Shown here: in pieces, positions 33,029 to 41,630 of the stretch
How the letters are laid out: each line of letters begins with the position of its first letter
How positions within the stretch are numbered: position 1 is the first letter of the stretch
Assembly: GCA_963756515.1 (NCBI GenBank)
Contig: CAVWNV010000003.1
Coordinates: 124,001-188,000, forward strand
Reading direction: 5' to 3'
Length of the DNA stretch: 64,000 nucleotides
Source of the DNA: Bog-756 sp963756515
GTDB taxonomy: Bacteria > Actinomycetota > Acidimicrobiia > Acidimicrobiales > RAAP-2
Notes under the pieces: generated by a model
Seen by the model: the letters and a program-made list of their open reading frames with translations, nothing else
What the model was told of the DNA's origin: nothing
Database searches by the model: none
Program-made: the position numbers and the translations under genes

Positions 33029-33922
33029 TCAGTGATCGGTCGGACCGGCATCCCGGATCATGTTCTCCTGGACGAACGACGCCACCAACGCTCCGTCCTC
33101 GGTGAAGACGTTGGCACGTCCGTAGCTGGCCCCACGACCGGCGTAAGGGCTCTCGTGGGCCAGCAGCAGCCAGGTTCCCACCGGGACGGGCTCGTGGAAG
33201 GTGAGAGTGTGGGAGACGACGCCGGTGCCGATGTTGCGATGGGCCATGTTCTGGCCGATGCCGGCGTGAGGGAGCATGGCCGTGCCGATGAGGAATCCGT
33301 CGGTGCCGTAGGCCAACAGGGCCTGGGCCAGCACCGGGTCGTCGGAGTCGGACGGTAGTCGGACCCACGCCGCCAGCTCGGCCGGCCCTACCGGGGCGTC
33401 GGGATCCCAGGTGTTGGTCCCACCGACGACACGGAGATCGCTTCCCGGGGCGAGCAGACCACCCTGACCGGTGTCGGTCGAGTCGTCGGGACCGGCCACA
33501 TCCGGCATGGGCGGCTGATGACGAATCAGGTCGGGCGCATCCAACCGGCGCAGGATGAGGCCCTGCGCGCACACCCGGTCTCCCTGGTGCACCGTGACCG
33601 AGTGGCTGCCCATGGTCCGTCCGTCGTGGATCACCTCGACGTCGATCTCGATGGGTCGGGACAGTTTGGCGCTCCTGGCGAAGATGGTATGGATGGAGGC
33701 CACGTCCTTGTCCTCGGCCACCTGACCGGAGGCCAGGATCATCTGGGCCAACAGCTGACCCCCGTAGACCACGTCCCTGGCCGAGGCATCGCCGATGCTG
33801 CCGGCCCGGAAGTGGTTCCCCTCCTCCCGCACGAGCCGGAAGGCCGCCGCCACCTGGTCGGCCGGCGGCGCCGGTTCGGAGGTCGACCTGGTGCCGGGAC
33901 GCTCCCCGGTGTCCCCGCTCAA
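33029..33922 (-). CDS. Acyl-CoA thioesterase II (TesB-like)
   Basis: The 297-residue double-hotdog thioesterase hydrolyses acyl-CoA. It shows VVYGGQLLAQMILASG and HTIFARSAKLSRPIEIDVEV in the first hotdog, WVRLPSDSDDPVLAQALLAYGTD (in part) and HRNIGTGVVSHTLTFHEPVPVG in the second. The start is TTG 33922, which overlaps the stop of the SDR upstream (TTGA); this coupling is the reason for choosing a rare codon. It is the last gene of the minus-strand catabolic array and may free CoA or prevent accumulation of dead-end esters. Confidence 0.9.
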   Translation of the reverse strand: MSGDTGERPGTRSTSEPAPPADQVAAAFRLVREEGNHFRAGSIGDASARDVVYGGQLLAQMILASGQVAEDKDVASIHTIFARSAKLSRPIEIDVEVIHDGRTMGSHSVTVHQGDRVCAQGLILRRLDAPDLIRHQPPMPDVAGPDDSTDTGQGGLLAPGSDLRVVGGTNTWDPDAPVGPAELAAWVRLPSDSDDPVLAQALLAYGTDGFLIGTAMLPHAGIGQNMAHRNIGTGVVSHTLTFHEPVPVGTWLLLAHESPYAGRGASYGRANVFTEDGALVASFVQENMIRDAGPTDH

Positions 33923-34734
33923 AATCCGAAGGCCGACACGTCGAGCGTGCCGACCGAAAGGGCGGCCATGGTGCCGCCGTCGGTGAGGATGCTCTCACCG
34001 GTGATGGCCGAGGCGGCCGGAGAGTTGAGGAAGACCAGTGGTGCGGCCTGTTCGTCGGGCGTCTGGCGATGACCGAGCGGGATCGGGTAGTTGTCCATGA
34101 AGGTCTTCCCCATCTGTTCCTCGAAGTCCGGCATCATCGGGGTGTCGGTCGGCCCGGGCAGCGTGCAGTTGATCCGGATCCCCCGTTCGGCCAGAGCCAG
34201 CGAACGCCATACGGTCCAGACGATGATGACCTCCTTCGACGGTGCGTACCCGCTGGCGATCTCGGTCGGGTGCTCTTCCAACCAGGCCTGCCCGGCCGCG
34301 AACCCCTCCGTCGTGACCAGGGGCATCCACTTCTCGATGTTTCCCTGCCAGCCGGCGCCGGCCCCGGAGGAGATGCTGGCGATGGCCCCACCCCGATCCA
34401 TGCGCTCCACCACCAGATCGGCGAGGTGCCGCTGACCGACGAAGTTGACCAGCATGGTCTCGAGATCGGAGAAACGCCCACCGGGAAGGCCGGCACAATT
34501 GAACAAGGCGTGGATGCGCCCACCGATGGACTCCACGGCCGCAGCGGTGGCGTCGGGATCCTTGAGGTCGACGGTGTGGAAGCTGGCCACCCCGATGGGC
34601 GGCTCTTTGAGATCGATCACATGGATTTCGGCGCCGAGTGGCTCCAGTTGGCGGACCACCGCCGCCCCCATGCCGGCCCCTCCCCCGCCACACACGATGA
34701 CGCGGCGACCTTCGTACGGTCCGGCTGGACTCAC
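33919..34734 (-). CDS. SDR-family oxidoreductase with unusual nucleotide motif
   Basis: This 271-residue protein has an SDR fold, but the glycine motif is CGGGGAGMGAAVV rather than TGxxxGIG. It has DLK after the second strand (NAD type), FNCAGLPGG in place of NNAG, SISSGAGAG with the catalytic Ser, and GYAPSKEV with the Tyr and Lys. The insertion NIEKWMPLVTTEGFAAGQ is longer than in simple SDRs and resembles hydroxysteroid dehydrogenases of the 3-alpha type. GTG 34734 follows AAGGGGG. Thioesterase translation is coupled to its end. Substrate specificity is uncertain. Confidence 0.9.
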   Translation of the reverse strand: MSPAGPYEGRRVIVCGGGGAGMGAAVVRQLEPLGAEIHVIDLKEPPIGVASFHTVDLKDPDATAAAVESIGGRIHALFNCAGLPGGRFSDLETMLVNFVGQRHLADLVVERMDRGGAIASISSGAGAGWQGNIEKWMPLVTTEGFAAGQAWLEEHPTEIASGYAPSKEVIIVWTVWRSLALAERGIRINCTLPGPTDTPMMPDFEEQMGKTFMDNYPIPLGHRQTPDEQAAPLVFLNSPAASAITGESILTDGGTMAALSVGTLDVSAFGF

Positions 34735-34979
34735 GGGGTCCCCCTTCTCTGGCTCGGTTGTCTGGTTCGCACCACTCGTCGGAGTCCCGGACGGTACCGA
34801 TCACATGGCTTCGAACCGATCCCGAGGGCCTCCGTCGGCTCGGCGCCTGTGGCCCCGGCCTCAGCGGCGCCTCACGGTACACCAGGGCGTTGCCGTCGAC
34901 AATGCGGATCCGAACCCTGAACACGGCCCCGGCCCGGTGGTCCTGAGCCCGGATGGAAGAGACCCGGCGGCGGGCTCTC

Positions 34980-35015
34980 GGTCCGCCCGCGGGCGGTCCG
35001 CCCGCGGGCGGTCCG
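34980..35015. repeat. 15-bp tandem repeat with palindromic cores
   Basis: GGTCCGCCCGCGGGC is present twice in a row (34980-34994, 34995-35009) with a third partial GGTCCG. Each copy contains the palindrome GCCCGCGGGC. It sits just downstream of the dehydrogenase stop at 35023. The remaining part of the 288-base gap to the SDR gene shows nothing clear. Confidence 0.7.
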
Positions 35016-35022
35016 TCGGTGC

Positions 35023-36249
35023 TCAGCCCACCGAGGGGATCCAGCCCGGCGAGGTCGTGCTCCGGCCGGCGGCCACACTCGAGCCGATGTAGTTGCGCTG
35101 CGCCTCCACTGTTCCGGCTCCGATGCAGAGACCCCGGATGTCGCGGTAGGCCCGTTCGAGCGGGTACTCGCGGCTGTAGCCGTAGCCGCCGTGGATCTGG
35201 ATGGCCTCGTCGCACACGAACTTGGCGGCCAGGTTGGCCGCGGTCTTGGCCATGGCCGTCTCGAGGGCCGGCGGTGTTCCGCCCGGGCCGGCCAGGTGCA
35301 CGGCTCGGCCGAGCAGTAGCCGGGCCCCCTCCAGAGCCACGGCCATGTCGGCCAGTTTCCACTGCAGACCTTGGAGGTCGGCGATGGGTCGTCCGCCCAC
35401 CACCCGCTCCCGCATGTACCCGGCGGCCCGCTCGAGAGCGCCCTGGGCCGCGCCCACACACATGGCCGCGTTGCCGCACCGCTCGTGATTGAGATGGGAG
35501 AGCAGGAGTTTGAAGGCCTGGCTGGTGGACGGATCCCCGGCCACCAGGACGTCCTCCTCGGTGACGGGCACACCATCGAAGGCGATCTCCGATTCGGTGG
35601 CGGCGTGGATACCCATCCCCCGGTGTCGGCCGACCAGGGACACCCCCTCGCGATCCATGGGTACGATCAGCGCCCCGATGCCACGGGCGCCCTCCCCCCC
35701 GGGCCACCGGCACCAGACCAGCACGGCCGAGGCGGCATGGCCCAGCGTGGAGTAGTTCTTGTAGCCGTCCAGGCGGTACCCGGCCGGGCCGTCCGGCTTG
35801 AGGGCGGTACGCATGCCCTGCACGGCGGAGCCGGCATCGGGCTCGGTGATCCCGATGCTGATGATGGCATCCCCGTCGGCTACCGGTGGCAACCACCGGT
35901 CCTTCAGGGCCGGAGATCCCAGATGCTCGATCCCCCGGGCCGGGCCGTTGTAGGCCAGCTGGCAGCAGATGGCGGTGGAGACGTCGTGGCGGGCGATCTC
36001 CTCCAGCACGATGGCCGCCTCGACGTCTCCCATCCCGAGGCCGCCCCACTGCTCACCGATCGTCACCCGGAAGAGATCGGCTGCGGCCATGGCCGCGATG
36101 GCCTCCCGCGGCACCTCGCCGGTCTCGTCATGCTCCGCGGCCCGCGGACCCACCTCCCGGGCGGCCAGGTCGCGGGCCAACTGACGGAGCGCGGTCTGGT
36201 CCTCGGTCTCGGCGTAGGGGTCGGCGGCCTCGGGTCGGGCGTGGCCCAT
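35023..36249 (-). CDS. Acyl-CoA dehydrogenase, homomeric type
   Basis: The 408-residue protein looks like a normal single-gene acyl-CoA dehydrogenase: DLFRVTIGEQWGGLGMG, IGITEPDAGSAVQGM, IQIHGGYGYSREYPLERAYR and CIGAGTVEAQRNYIG. The classic YEGT Glu is replaced (IGAGT), so the catalytic base has to be sought elsewhere or the protein has another role. ATG 36249 follows the thiolase stop after one base (TGAGATG), so translation is coupled. It forms with thiolase and the HMGS-like fusion protein a tight three-gene unit, and may act on its substrate before or after the carbon-carbon bond step. Confidence 0.92.
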   Translation of the reverse strand: MGHARPEAADPYAETEDQTALRQLARDLAAREVGPRAAEHDETGEVPREAIAAMAAADLFRVTIGEQWGGLGMGDVEAAIVLEEIARHDVSTAICCQLAYNGPARGIEHLGSPALKDRWLPPVADGDAIISIGITEPDAGSAVQGMRTALKPDGPAGYRLDGYKNYSTLGHAASAVLVWCRWPGGEGARGIGALIVPMDREGVSLVGRHRGMGIHAATESEIAFDGVPVTEEDVLVAGDPSTSQAFKLLLSHLNHERCGNAAMCVGAAQGALERAAGYMRERVVGGRPIADLQGLQWKLADMAVALEGARLLLGRAVHLAGPGGTPPALETAMAKTAANLAAKFVCDEAIQIHGGYGYSREYPLERAYRDIRGLCIGAGTVEAQRNYIGSSVAAGRSTTSPGWIPSVG

Positions 36250-36250
36250 C

Positions 36251-37456
36251 TCAGTCCGAGGGCTCGGTGCCGACCACACCGACGAAGCTCACGCACTCAC
36301 CGGGCGCCCCACCGAGGTTGTGGGTCAGCCCGAGGGTGCGACGGCCCTCGGTCACCGTGGCGATCTGGCGCTCCGGCGGGGCCTCCCGGCGGAGCTGGAG
36401 CCAGCACTCGAAGAGCATTCGCAACCCGGTGGCACCGATGGGATGGCCGAAGCTCTTGAGGCCGCCGTCGGGGTTCACGGGTAGCTCGCCGTCGCGATCG
36501 AAGGTGCCGGCGATGACCTCCTTCCACGCCGTGCCCCGGTCGGCGAAGCCCAGATCCTCCATGAGCACCAGCTCGGTGGGGGTGAAACAGTCGTGCACCT
36601 CGGCCATGGCCAGCTCGGCCCTCGGGTCGGTCACCCCGGCCTGGCTGTAGGCGTCGGCCGCCGAGCGCACCACCTCCTCGAAGCTGGTGTAGTCGTAGTC
36701 CGGGTCGATGGCACCGGCGGCCGGCCCGGCCACCAGACTCAGCCCTTTGACGTAGAGCGGGGCGTCGGTGTACTTGTACGCGTCCTCGGCCCGGCAGATG
36801 AGGGCCGCCGCCGCTCCGTCGCTCACCCCGCTGCAGTCGAACACCCCCAGTTGCCCGGCCACCCTCGGCGAGGCCGCGATCTTCTCCAGCGACACCTCCT
36901 TCTGGTACTGGGCACGCGGGTTCACCGCCCCGTTCCGATGGTTCTTCCACGCGATCCGGTTCAGTACCGATCCCATCTCCTCGGGATCGACGCCGTACTT
37001 GTGGCAGTAGGCCGGAACCAGGAACGAGAAGGCGGCGGGCGAGCTGAGCTGGGCGTTGGTCCCGTCCCCGACCCGGTGGATGCCGGTCAGGCCCGAGTAC
37101 CCCGAGTCCTTCAATTTCTCCACCCCGATGGCCATGACCAGTTCGTAGGCACCCGAGGCCACGGCGTAGCAGGCGTTCCGGAATGCCTCCGACCCGGTGG
37201 CGCAGAAGTTCTCCACCCGGGTGACCGGCTTGTACCCGATCTTCAACGGCTTGGACAGGGAGATCCCCGACTGCCCCGATCCCAGCGTGCCCAGCCAGAA
37301 GGCGTCGATGGCGTCGATGGCCACACCGGCCGATCCGGTGCACTCGACGGCGGCATCGGTCAGGAGGTCGTTGGTGCCCTGGTCCCAGAGCTCGCCGAAA
37401 CGGGTGCACCCCATCCCGACGATGGCCACACGATCACGGATCCCCGTGCTGGTCAT
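36251..37456 (-). CDS. SCP2-type thiolase (lipid-transfer-protein thiolase)
   Basis: The 401-residue protein has the SCP2-thiolase arrangement: VENFCATGSEAFRNA with the nucleophilic Cys, AEVHDCFTPTELVLMED, FGHPIGATG with the catalytic His, and THNLGGAPGECVSFV at the end. So unlike the thiolase-like protein at 2757, the catalytic residues are retained. ATG 37456 overlaps the stop of the HMGS-like/DUF35 gene (ATGA). In archaea a thiolase, an HMG-CoA synthase and a DUF35 protein form one complex, and in steroid degraders DUF35 partners SCP2-type aldolases (Ltp2-ChsH2). The neighbour with DUF35 therefore suggests a physical complex; thiolase, condensing or aldolase activity are all open. Confidence 0.92.
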   Translation of the reverse strand: MTSTGIRDRVAIVGMGCTRFGELWDQGTNDLLTDAAVECTGSAGVAIDAIDAFWLGTLGSGQSGISLSKPLKIGYKPVTRVENFCATGSEAFRNACYAVASGAYELVMAIGVEKLKDSGYSGLTGIHRVGDGTNAQLSSPAAFSFLVPAYCHKYGVDPEEMGSVLNRIAWKNHRNGAVNPRAQYQKEVSLEKIAASPRVAGQLGVFDCSGVSDGAAAALICRAEDAYKYTDAPLYVKGLSLVAGPAAGAIDPDYDYTSFEEVVRSAADAYSQAGVTDPRAELAMAEVHDCFTPTELVLMEDLGFADRGTAWKEVIAGTFDRDGELPVNPDGGLKSFGHPIGATGLRMLFECWLQLRREAPPERQIATVTEGRRTLGLTHNLGGAPGECVSFVGVVGTEPSD

Positions 37457-38907
37457 GTCCCTGTTCCTCCTTCTCCGGCGGCATCGGCCACCGGCCGGGC
37501 CTTCCAGAAGTAATTGTGTACACCCTGGGCGCTGTACAGGCGCCGGAAGGTCATCTCCACCCGCGTCCCGACCGCCACCGCCTCCGGGTCGACGTCGGTC
37601 ATCTCCCCGCGGTAGCGGCCGCCACCGTCGAAGTCGATCACCGCCCCCACCATCGGTGGTGACAGGCTGAATGCCAGGTGATCAACAGTGTACGTGGCCA
37701 CCGTCCCCCGGAGGTCGGCCATCCGCTCCGATTCCATCTGGTCCACCGACTGGCACGAGAGGCAGATCCGGGTCGGGGGCAGATGGCGGAACCCGCACAC
37801 CAGGCAACGGCTGGCGTTGAACCCGAACTTCCATCCTTCGCTCCTCCGGCTGGCCGGGGCATCGGGCCGCTCGGGATCGGGGCGGCGGGGCGGTTCACGG
37901 TGCAGCATGCCCCGCCACGACAGGAAGACGGCATAAGCCAGGTCGGAACGACCCTCGTCGACCAGCCGGGCCACCGGTCGGATGCCGGCTCGCGTCCGGG
38001 CCGACTGCACAGCCGGAAGGGCGTCGGTCGTACGGAGCACCACTGCATCGGCCCCATCGGCCAACTCGAGCACCACCACGACCTGGCCCGGCTCCGCCCG
38101 TTCCAGCACATCGGCCAGCTGCAGGCCGGCCTGGGCCGCACCGAGGTTGCCGATGACACCGGCGTAGTCCGGTACCACGCGATCGGCGGGCACCTTGAGG
38201 GCCTTCTTCAGCCCGGCCACGGCCCGGGCGTGGAGTCCGGTCACGATCAGGTGATCGACATCCACCTCGGCCAGGCCGGCGTCGTCGAGGGCTCGGGCGA
38301 AGGCCGCCCGGGCCAGCGGCAGGTAGGCCTCCTCACCGAAGCGGTCCTCCCACTGACGGGAGCCCGTCTCGCCCGGCACCCGCCACCGATCGAGAAATTC
38401 GTCGGTGGTGGCGGCACGACCCAGGACCTCGGCCACTCCTCCTTCGGGGGCGAAGACGAAGGCCACCGCGCCGTCCCCTCCCTGGCTCTCGTCGGGACTT
38501 CCGGGCAGCCCGGTGCGGAGGTCGGCCACCACGGCCAGGGCCGGGGACCGGGCCCCGGCCAACGCGGCCAACTCGGTCGTGGCCCAGCCGGAGCGCACCG
38601 AGCCGCCCAGGTCGTAGGCGCCGGTGTCCGGGGCCAGACCCAGGCCGGCGTGCACGGTGGTGGCGTTGGTCTTGTCCAGGTAGGCCGGGGCCGGCGTGGA
38701 GAAGAACAGCGAGTGGGGATCGGGCGTCCCCGGCACGTCCAGGGCCCGTCGGCCGGCCTCCACCGCCATCGACGTGGTGTCCTCGTCGTAGGAGGCCACG
38801 GCCCTCGTGCCCCGCCCACCTCCGGACCGGAAGGCACCCCCGATGGCCTGGCGCTCGAGCCGCCAGTACGGCAGATAGACGCCCCAGGACACGATTCCTG
38901 CTCCCAT
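37453..38907 (-). CDS. HMG-CoA synthase-like protein fused to DUF35 (Zn-ribbon/OB) domain
   Basis: The 484-residue protein has two parts. Residues 1 to about 335 have the HMG-CoA-synthase/KAS III fold (IVSWGVYLPYWRLER, EAGRRALDVPG, ALDDAGLAEVDVDHLIVTG, PDYAGVIGNLGAAQAGLQLA). The segment expected to hold the nucleophilic Cys reads YDLGGSVRSGWATTEL, without Cys. Residues from about 355 are a DUF35 unit: a zinc ribbon CLVCGFRHLPPTRICLSC and an OB fold (GTVATYTVDHLAFSLSPPMV, then a GTRVEMTFRRL strand). ATG 38907 follows GAAGG. The SCP2-type thiolase starts inside its stop codon, so a joint complex is likely. A catalytic or purely scaffolding role cannot be decided from sequence. Confidence 0.9.
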   Translation of the reverse strand: MGAGIVSWGVYLPYWRLERQAIGGAFRSGGGRGTRAVASYDEDTTSMAVEAGRRALDVPGTPDPHSLFFSTPAPAYLDKTNATTVHAGLGLAPDTGAYDLGGSVRSGWATTELAALAGARSPALAVVADLRTGLPGSPDESQGGDGAVAFVFAPEGGVAEVLGRAATTDEFLDRWRVPGETGSRQWEDRFGEEAYLPLARAAFARALDDAGLAEVDVDHLIVTGLHARAVAGLKKALKVPADRVVPDYAGVIGNLGAAQAGLQLADVLERAEPGQVVVVLELADGADAVVLRTTDALPAVQSARTRAGIRPVARLVDEGRSDLAYAVFLSWRGMLHREPPRRPDPERPDAPASRRSEGWKFGFNASRCLVCGFRHLPPTRICLSCQSVDQMESERMADLRGTVATYTVDHLAFSLSPPMVGAVIDFDGGGRYRGEMTDVDPEAVAVGTRVEMTFRRLYSAQGVHNYFWKARPVADAAGEGGTGT

Positions 38908-38930
38908 GTGACTGACCTTCTCTCTCGTTC

Positions 38931-38980
38931 TGACGGGTTCTGACGGACTCAGACGGACTGCGACGGACTCAGACGGGCCG
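38931..38980 (-). repeat. Five tandem 10-bp repeats upstream of the HMGS-like gene
   Basis: Units TGACGGGTTC, TGACGGACTC, AGACGGACTG, CGACGGACTC and AGACGGGCCG follow each other without gaps. All share GACGG at the same phase. They lie 24 to 73 bases upstream of the HMGS-like start, where a promoter or operator would be expected. Confidence 0.75.
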
Positions 38981-39003
38981 AGCTCGATGACGAAGGGGAC
39001 GAC

Positions 39004-40554
39004 TCAGGGCTCGGCCACGGCCAGTGCGGCGGCCCGCTCACGGAGGACGGGCCGGTCGGGCTTGCCCACACCGAGCAGCGGGATCTCGTCCAGGTGCACC
39101 ACGACCTCGGGGGTCTTGAACCGGGCCACCCCCTGGGCCGCGAACCAGCGCCGGCACTCGTCCACGTCCACCGTGGGACCACCCACCACGAACGCCGCCA
39201 CCCGCTCCCCCAGCCGACGGTCCGGGCACCCGACCACCACCGCCTGTCGGATGTCGGGGTGCTGCTCGAGCACCCGCTCCACCTCGGCCGAGGCGATGTT
39301 CTCCCCGCCCCGGATGATCAGCTCCTTCAGGCGTCCGACGATGGTCAGCCAGCCATCCGGGTCGAGGGTGCCGAGGTCGCCGGTGGCGAACCACCCCCGA
39401 CGGACCGAGGCCCGTGTCTGGGCCTCCTCCCCGTACCCGACGAAGAGCTCGGGCCCACGGACCAGGATCTCGCCCCGCCGGCCCGGCGGGAGCGGGCGGT
39501 CGGTGGCCGGATCCACCACGCGGATCTCGGCCTCACCCACCGAGTGGCCGTCGGTGTCTCGGGCCCGCTCCGGACCGTCCTCCCAGCTGCTGGTGGTCAC
39601 GGTGGGCGCCTCGGTGGATCCGTAGGTGCGCTTGACCATGGCCCCGAGCCCGAGGCGGGCGCTGTCGATGAACTCGGGGGTCACGCCCATGGAACCGCAC
39701 GACACCACCCGCAGGCTGGCCACCTGGTGGTGGTAGCCGGGGACCTCCATCATGCCCACGAACAACGTGGGGGGGCCGATCATGAAACTGGCCCGGTGCT
39801 CACCGGCCAGGCGCACCCCGCGCTCGGCGTCCCACTTCTCCATGAGCACCACCGTCATGGCCGCGGTGCCCGGGACCAAGACCGAGTTGAGCAGGCCGGA
39901 CACGTGGGCCAGGGGTGACGGCATCAAGGCCACGTCGGCGTCGGTCAGACCGTGGGCCGCGGTCATGGACAGGGCCTTGTAGGCCAGGCCGCGGTGGGAG
40001 TGCAGCACCGCCTTGGGGTGACCGGTCGAGCCCGAGGTGAACAGCACCACGGCGATGTCGGAACCCCGGGCCACCCCGGAGTGCACGGGTCGGCCCCCGA
40101 CCAGCTCGTCGAAGCGCGGGTCGTCCCGGCGGACACCGATCGCGTCCACCAGGCCGGACAGGGGCATACCGGTGCTGCTCAGGACCACGGCCGGCTCGAG
40201 GTCGGCGAGGACCCTCGTCACCTCAGCCGGTCCGACCTGGTGGTGGATGGGCGCGGCCACCGCGCCCAGTCGCCAGCAGGCCCGGAACAGGACCACCGCC
40301 TCCCACCAGTTGGGCAACTGCCAGGTGACCACGTCTCCGCGTCGGACACCCCGTCGGCGCAGACCTCCGGCCAGGGACGACACCAGCCCCTCCACCGTGC
40401 CGGCGTCGAGGTGCACCTCACCGTCGACCACGGCGCCGGCCCGGGGCGGGCGGGGGGAGGAGAGCAGGCGGTCGAGGGTGGGCACGTCCCAGGCCCCGCC
40501 GGGTCGGCGGTAGCGGGCCCCGTCGGGCTGGCGGTAGGTGGTGCGGAGCTTCAC
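39004..40554 (-). CDS. AMP-dependent acyl-CoA synthetase
   Basis: The 516-residue ANL enzyme has VVLFTSGSTGHPKAVLHSH, RTYGSTEAPTVTTSS, GWFATGDLGTLDPDGWLTI, IIRGGENIASAEVE and a C-terminal GKPDRPVLRE segment, where the usual catalytic Lys would be the K of GVGKPDR. It is of the cyclohexanecarboxylate/aromatic-acid-like group with a short N-terminal domain. GTG 40554 is used; ribosome binding is weak and a start a few codons upstream, coupled to the crotonase, is possible. It lies 25 bases after that crotonase and 96 before the HMGS-like gene. The acid is unknown. Confidence 0.9.
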   Translation of the reverse strand: MKLRTTYRQPDGARYRRPGGAWDVPTLDRLLSSPRPPRAGAVVDGEVHLDAGTVEGLVSSLAGGLRRRGVRRGDVVTWQLPNWWEAVVLFRACWRLGAVAAPIHHQVGPAEVTRVLADLEPAVVLSSTGMPLSGLVDAIGVRRDDPRFDELVGGRPVHSGVARGSDIAVVLFTSGSTGHPKAVLHSHRGLAYKALSMTAAHGLTDADVALMPSPLAHVSGLLNSVLVPGTAAMTVVLMEKWDAERGVRLAGEHRASFMIGPPTLFVGMMEVPGYHHQVASLRVVSCGSMGVTPEFIDSARLGLGAMVKRTYGSTEAPTVTTSSWEDGPERARDTDGHSVGEAEIRVVDPATDRPLPPGRRGEILVRGPELFVGYGEEAQTRASVRRGWFATGDLGTLDPDGWLTIVGRLKELIIRGGENIASAEVERVLEQHPDIRQAVVVGCPDRRLGERVAAFVVGGPTVDVDECRRWFAAQGVARFKTPEVVVHLDEIPLLGVGKPDRPVLRERAAALAVAEP

Positions 40555-40579
40555 GAGGACACCGAAGGGGGCGTTCCGG

Positions 40580-41509
40580 TCAACGGGCCGGCAAGGGCCC
40601 TTCCACCGCGTCCTTCTCCGACAGGCGGATGGGTGGTGCGGTCTTCCAGTTGGGGATGCCGTCCTGCTCCTCGGCGACCGGGTACTTGCTCTCGTGGATC
40701 TCCGCCCAGTGCGAGTGGTTGAGCTGATGGAGCGTGAAGCAGGCCTGGAGCGAGTTGTAGAATCCCATGTTGTCAACCGTCTGATTCACCGACTCCTTGA
40801 TCAGCAGTGCGGTCATCGTGGGCAGCTCGGCGATCCGACGGGCGTAGGCCAGCGTCCGCTCCTCCAGATCGTCGACCGGGAACACCTTGGAGACCATGCC
40901 CAGACGATGGGCCTCGTGGACGTCGATGGCGTCGCCGGTGAGCATCAGCTCCTTGGTGCGGCGGGGCCCGAACTCCCAGGGGTGCCCGAAGTACTCCACC
41001 CCGCACATACCCAGGCGCGTCCCGACCACATCGGCGAAGTAGACGTTGTCGGCCGCCACGATCAGGTCGCACGCCCACATGAGCATCAGACCGGCGGCGT
41101 AGACGGTGCCCTGGACCTGGGCCACGGTGATCTTGCGCAGGTTGCGCCAGCGCAGCGTGTTGGTGAAGTAGTAGTGCCACTCCTGCAGCATGCGCTGCTC
41201 GGCCCCTTTGCGGGTCGCCCCGTTGATGGTGGCGGACCGGTGCTGGTCCGGTCCGGGGGCCCGCTCGGCCGCGGCCTCCTTCGAGCCCATGTCATGGCCG
41301 GAGGAGAACAGCGGTCCCACGCCCCCGAGGATCACCACCCGGACGGTATCGTCCTCCTCGGCGCGGTGGAAGGCCTCGTCCAGCTCGACCAGCAGGCCGA
41401 AGCTCTGGGCGTTGCGGGTCTCGGGGCGGTTGAGCAGGATGCGCACGATGGCGCCGTCGTCCAACTCCTCGTAGGTGATGTACTTGCCTGCAAACGGGGC
41501 ATCGGGCAT
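40580..41509 (-). CDS. Crotonase-family protein lacking both hydratase Glu
   Basis: The 309-residue protein is a crotonase with a long C-terminus. It has IVRILLNRPETRNAQS, LFSSGHDMGS and QGTVYAAGLMLMWACDLIVA. The two catalytic Glu are Met (AAGLM) and Val (ADVVGTRLG), as in the gene at 23583, and both share the downstream GVE(Y/L) and PWE(F/L)G motifs. The extra 30 residues at the end (HESKYPVAEEQDGIPNWKTA in part) are not seen in simple hydratases. ATG 41509 follows AAGGAG at slightly long spacing. It lies between two synthetase genes. Confidence 0.9.
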   Translation of the reverse strand: MPDAPFAGKYITYEELDDGAIVRILLNRPETRNAQSFGLLVELDEAFHRAEEDDTVRVVILGGVGPLFSSGHDMGSKEAAAERAPGPDQHRSATINGATRKGAEQRMLQEWHYYFTNTLRWRNLRKITVAQVQGTVYAAGLMLMWACDLIVAADNVYFADVVGTRLGMCGVEYFGHPWEFGPRRTKELMLTGDAIDVHEAHRLGMVSKVFPVDDLEERTLAYARRIAELPTMTALLIKESVNQTVDNMGFYNSLQACFTLHQLNHSHWAEIHESKYPVAEEQDGIPNWKTAPPIRLSEKDAVEGPLPAR

Positions 41510-41630
41510 GGCTGTTCTACTCCTTCGCTCTACACGTCATCGATCCACACGGGCACCGGGGCCGACCCGGACGGCCCGACCACGCTATACCTGGCCTCCA
41601 CGGTGGCCTCCCGGCCCGCCCCCGTGTCCA

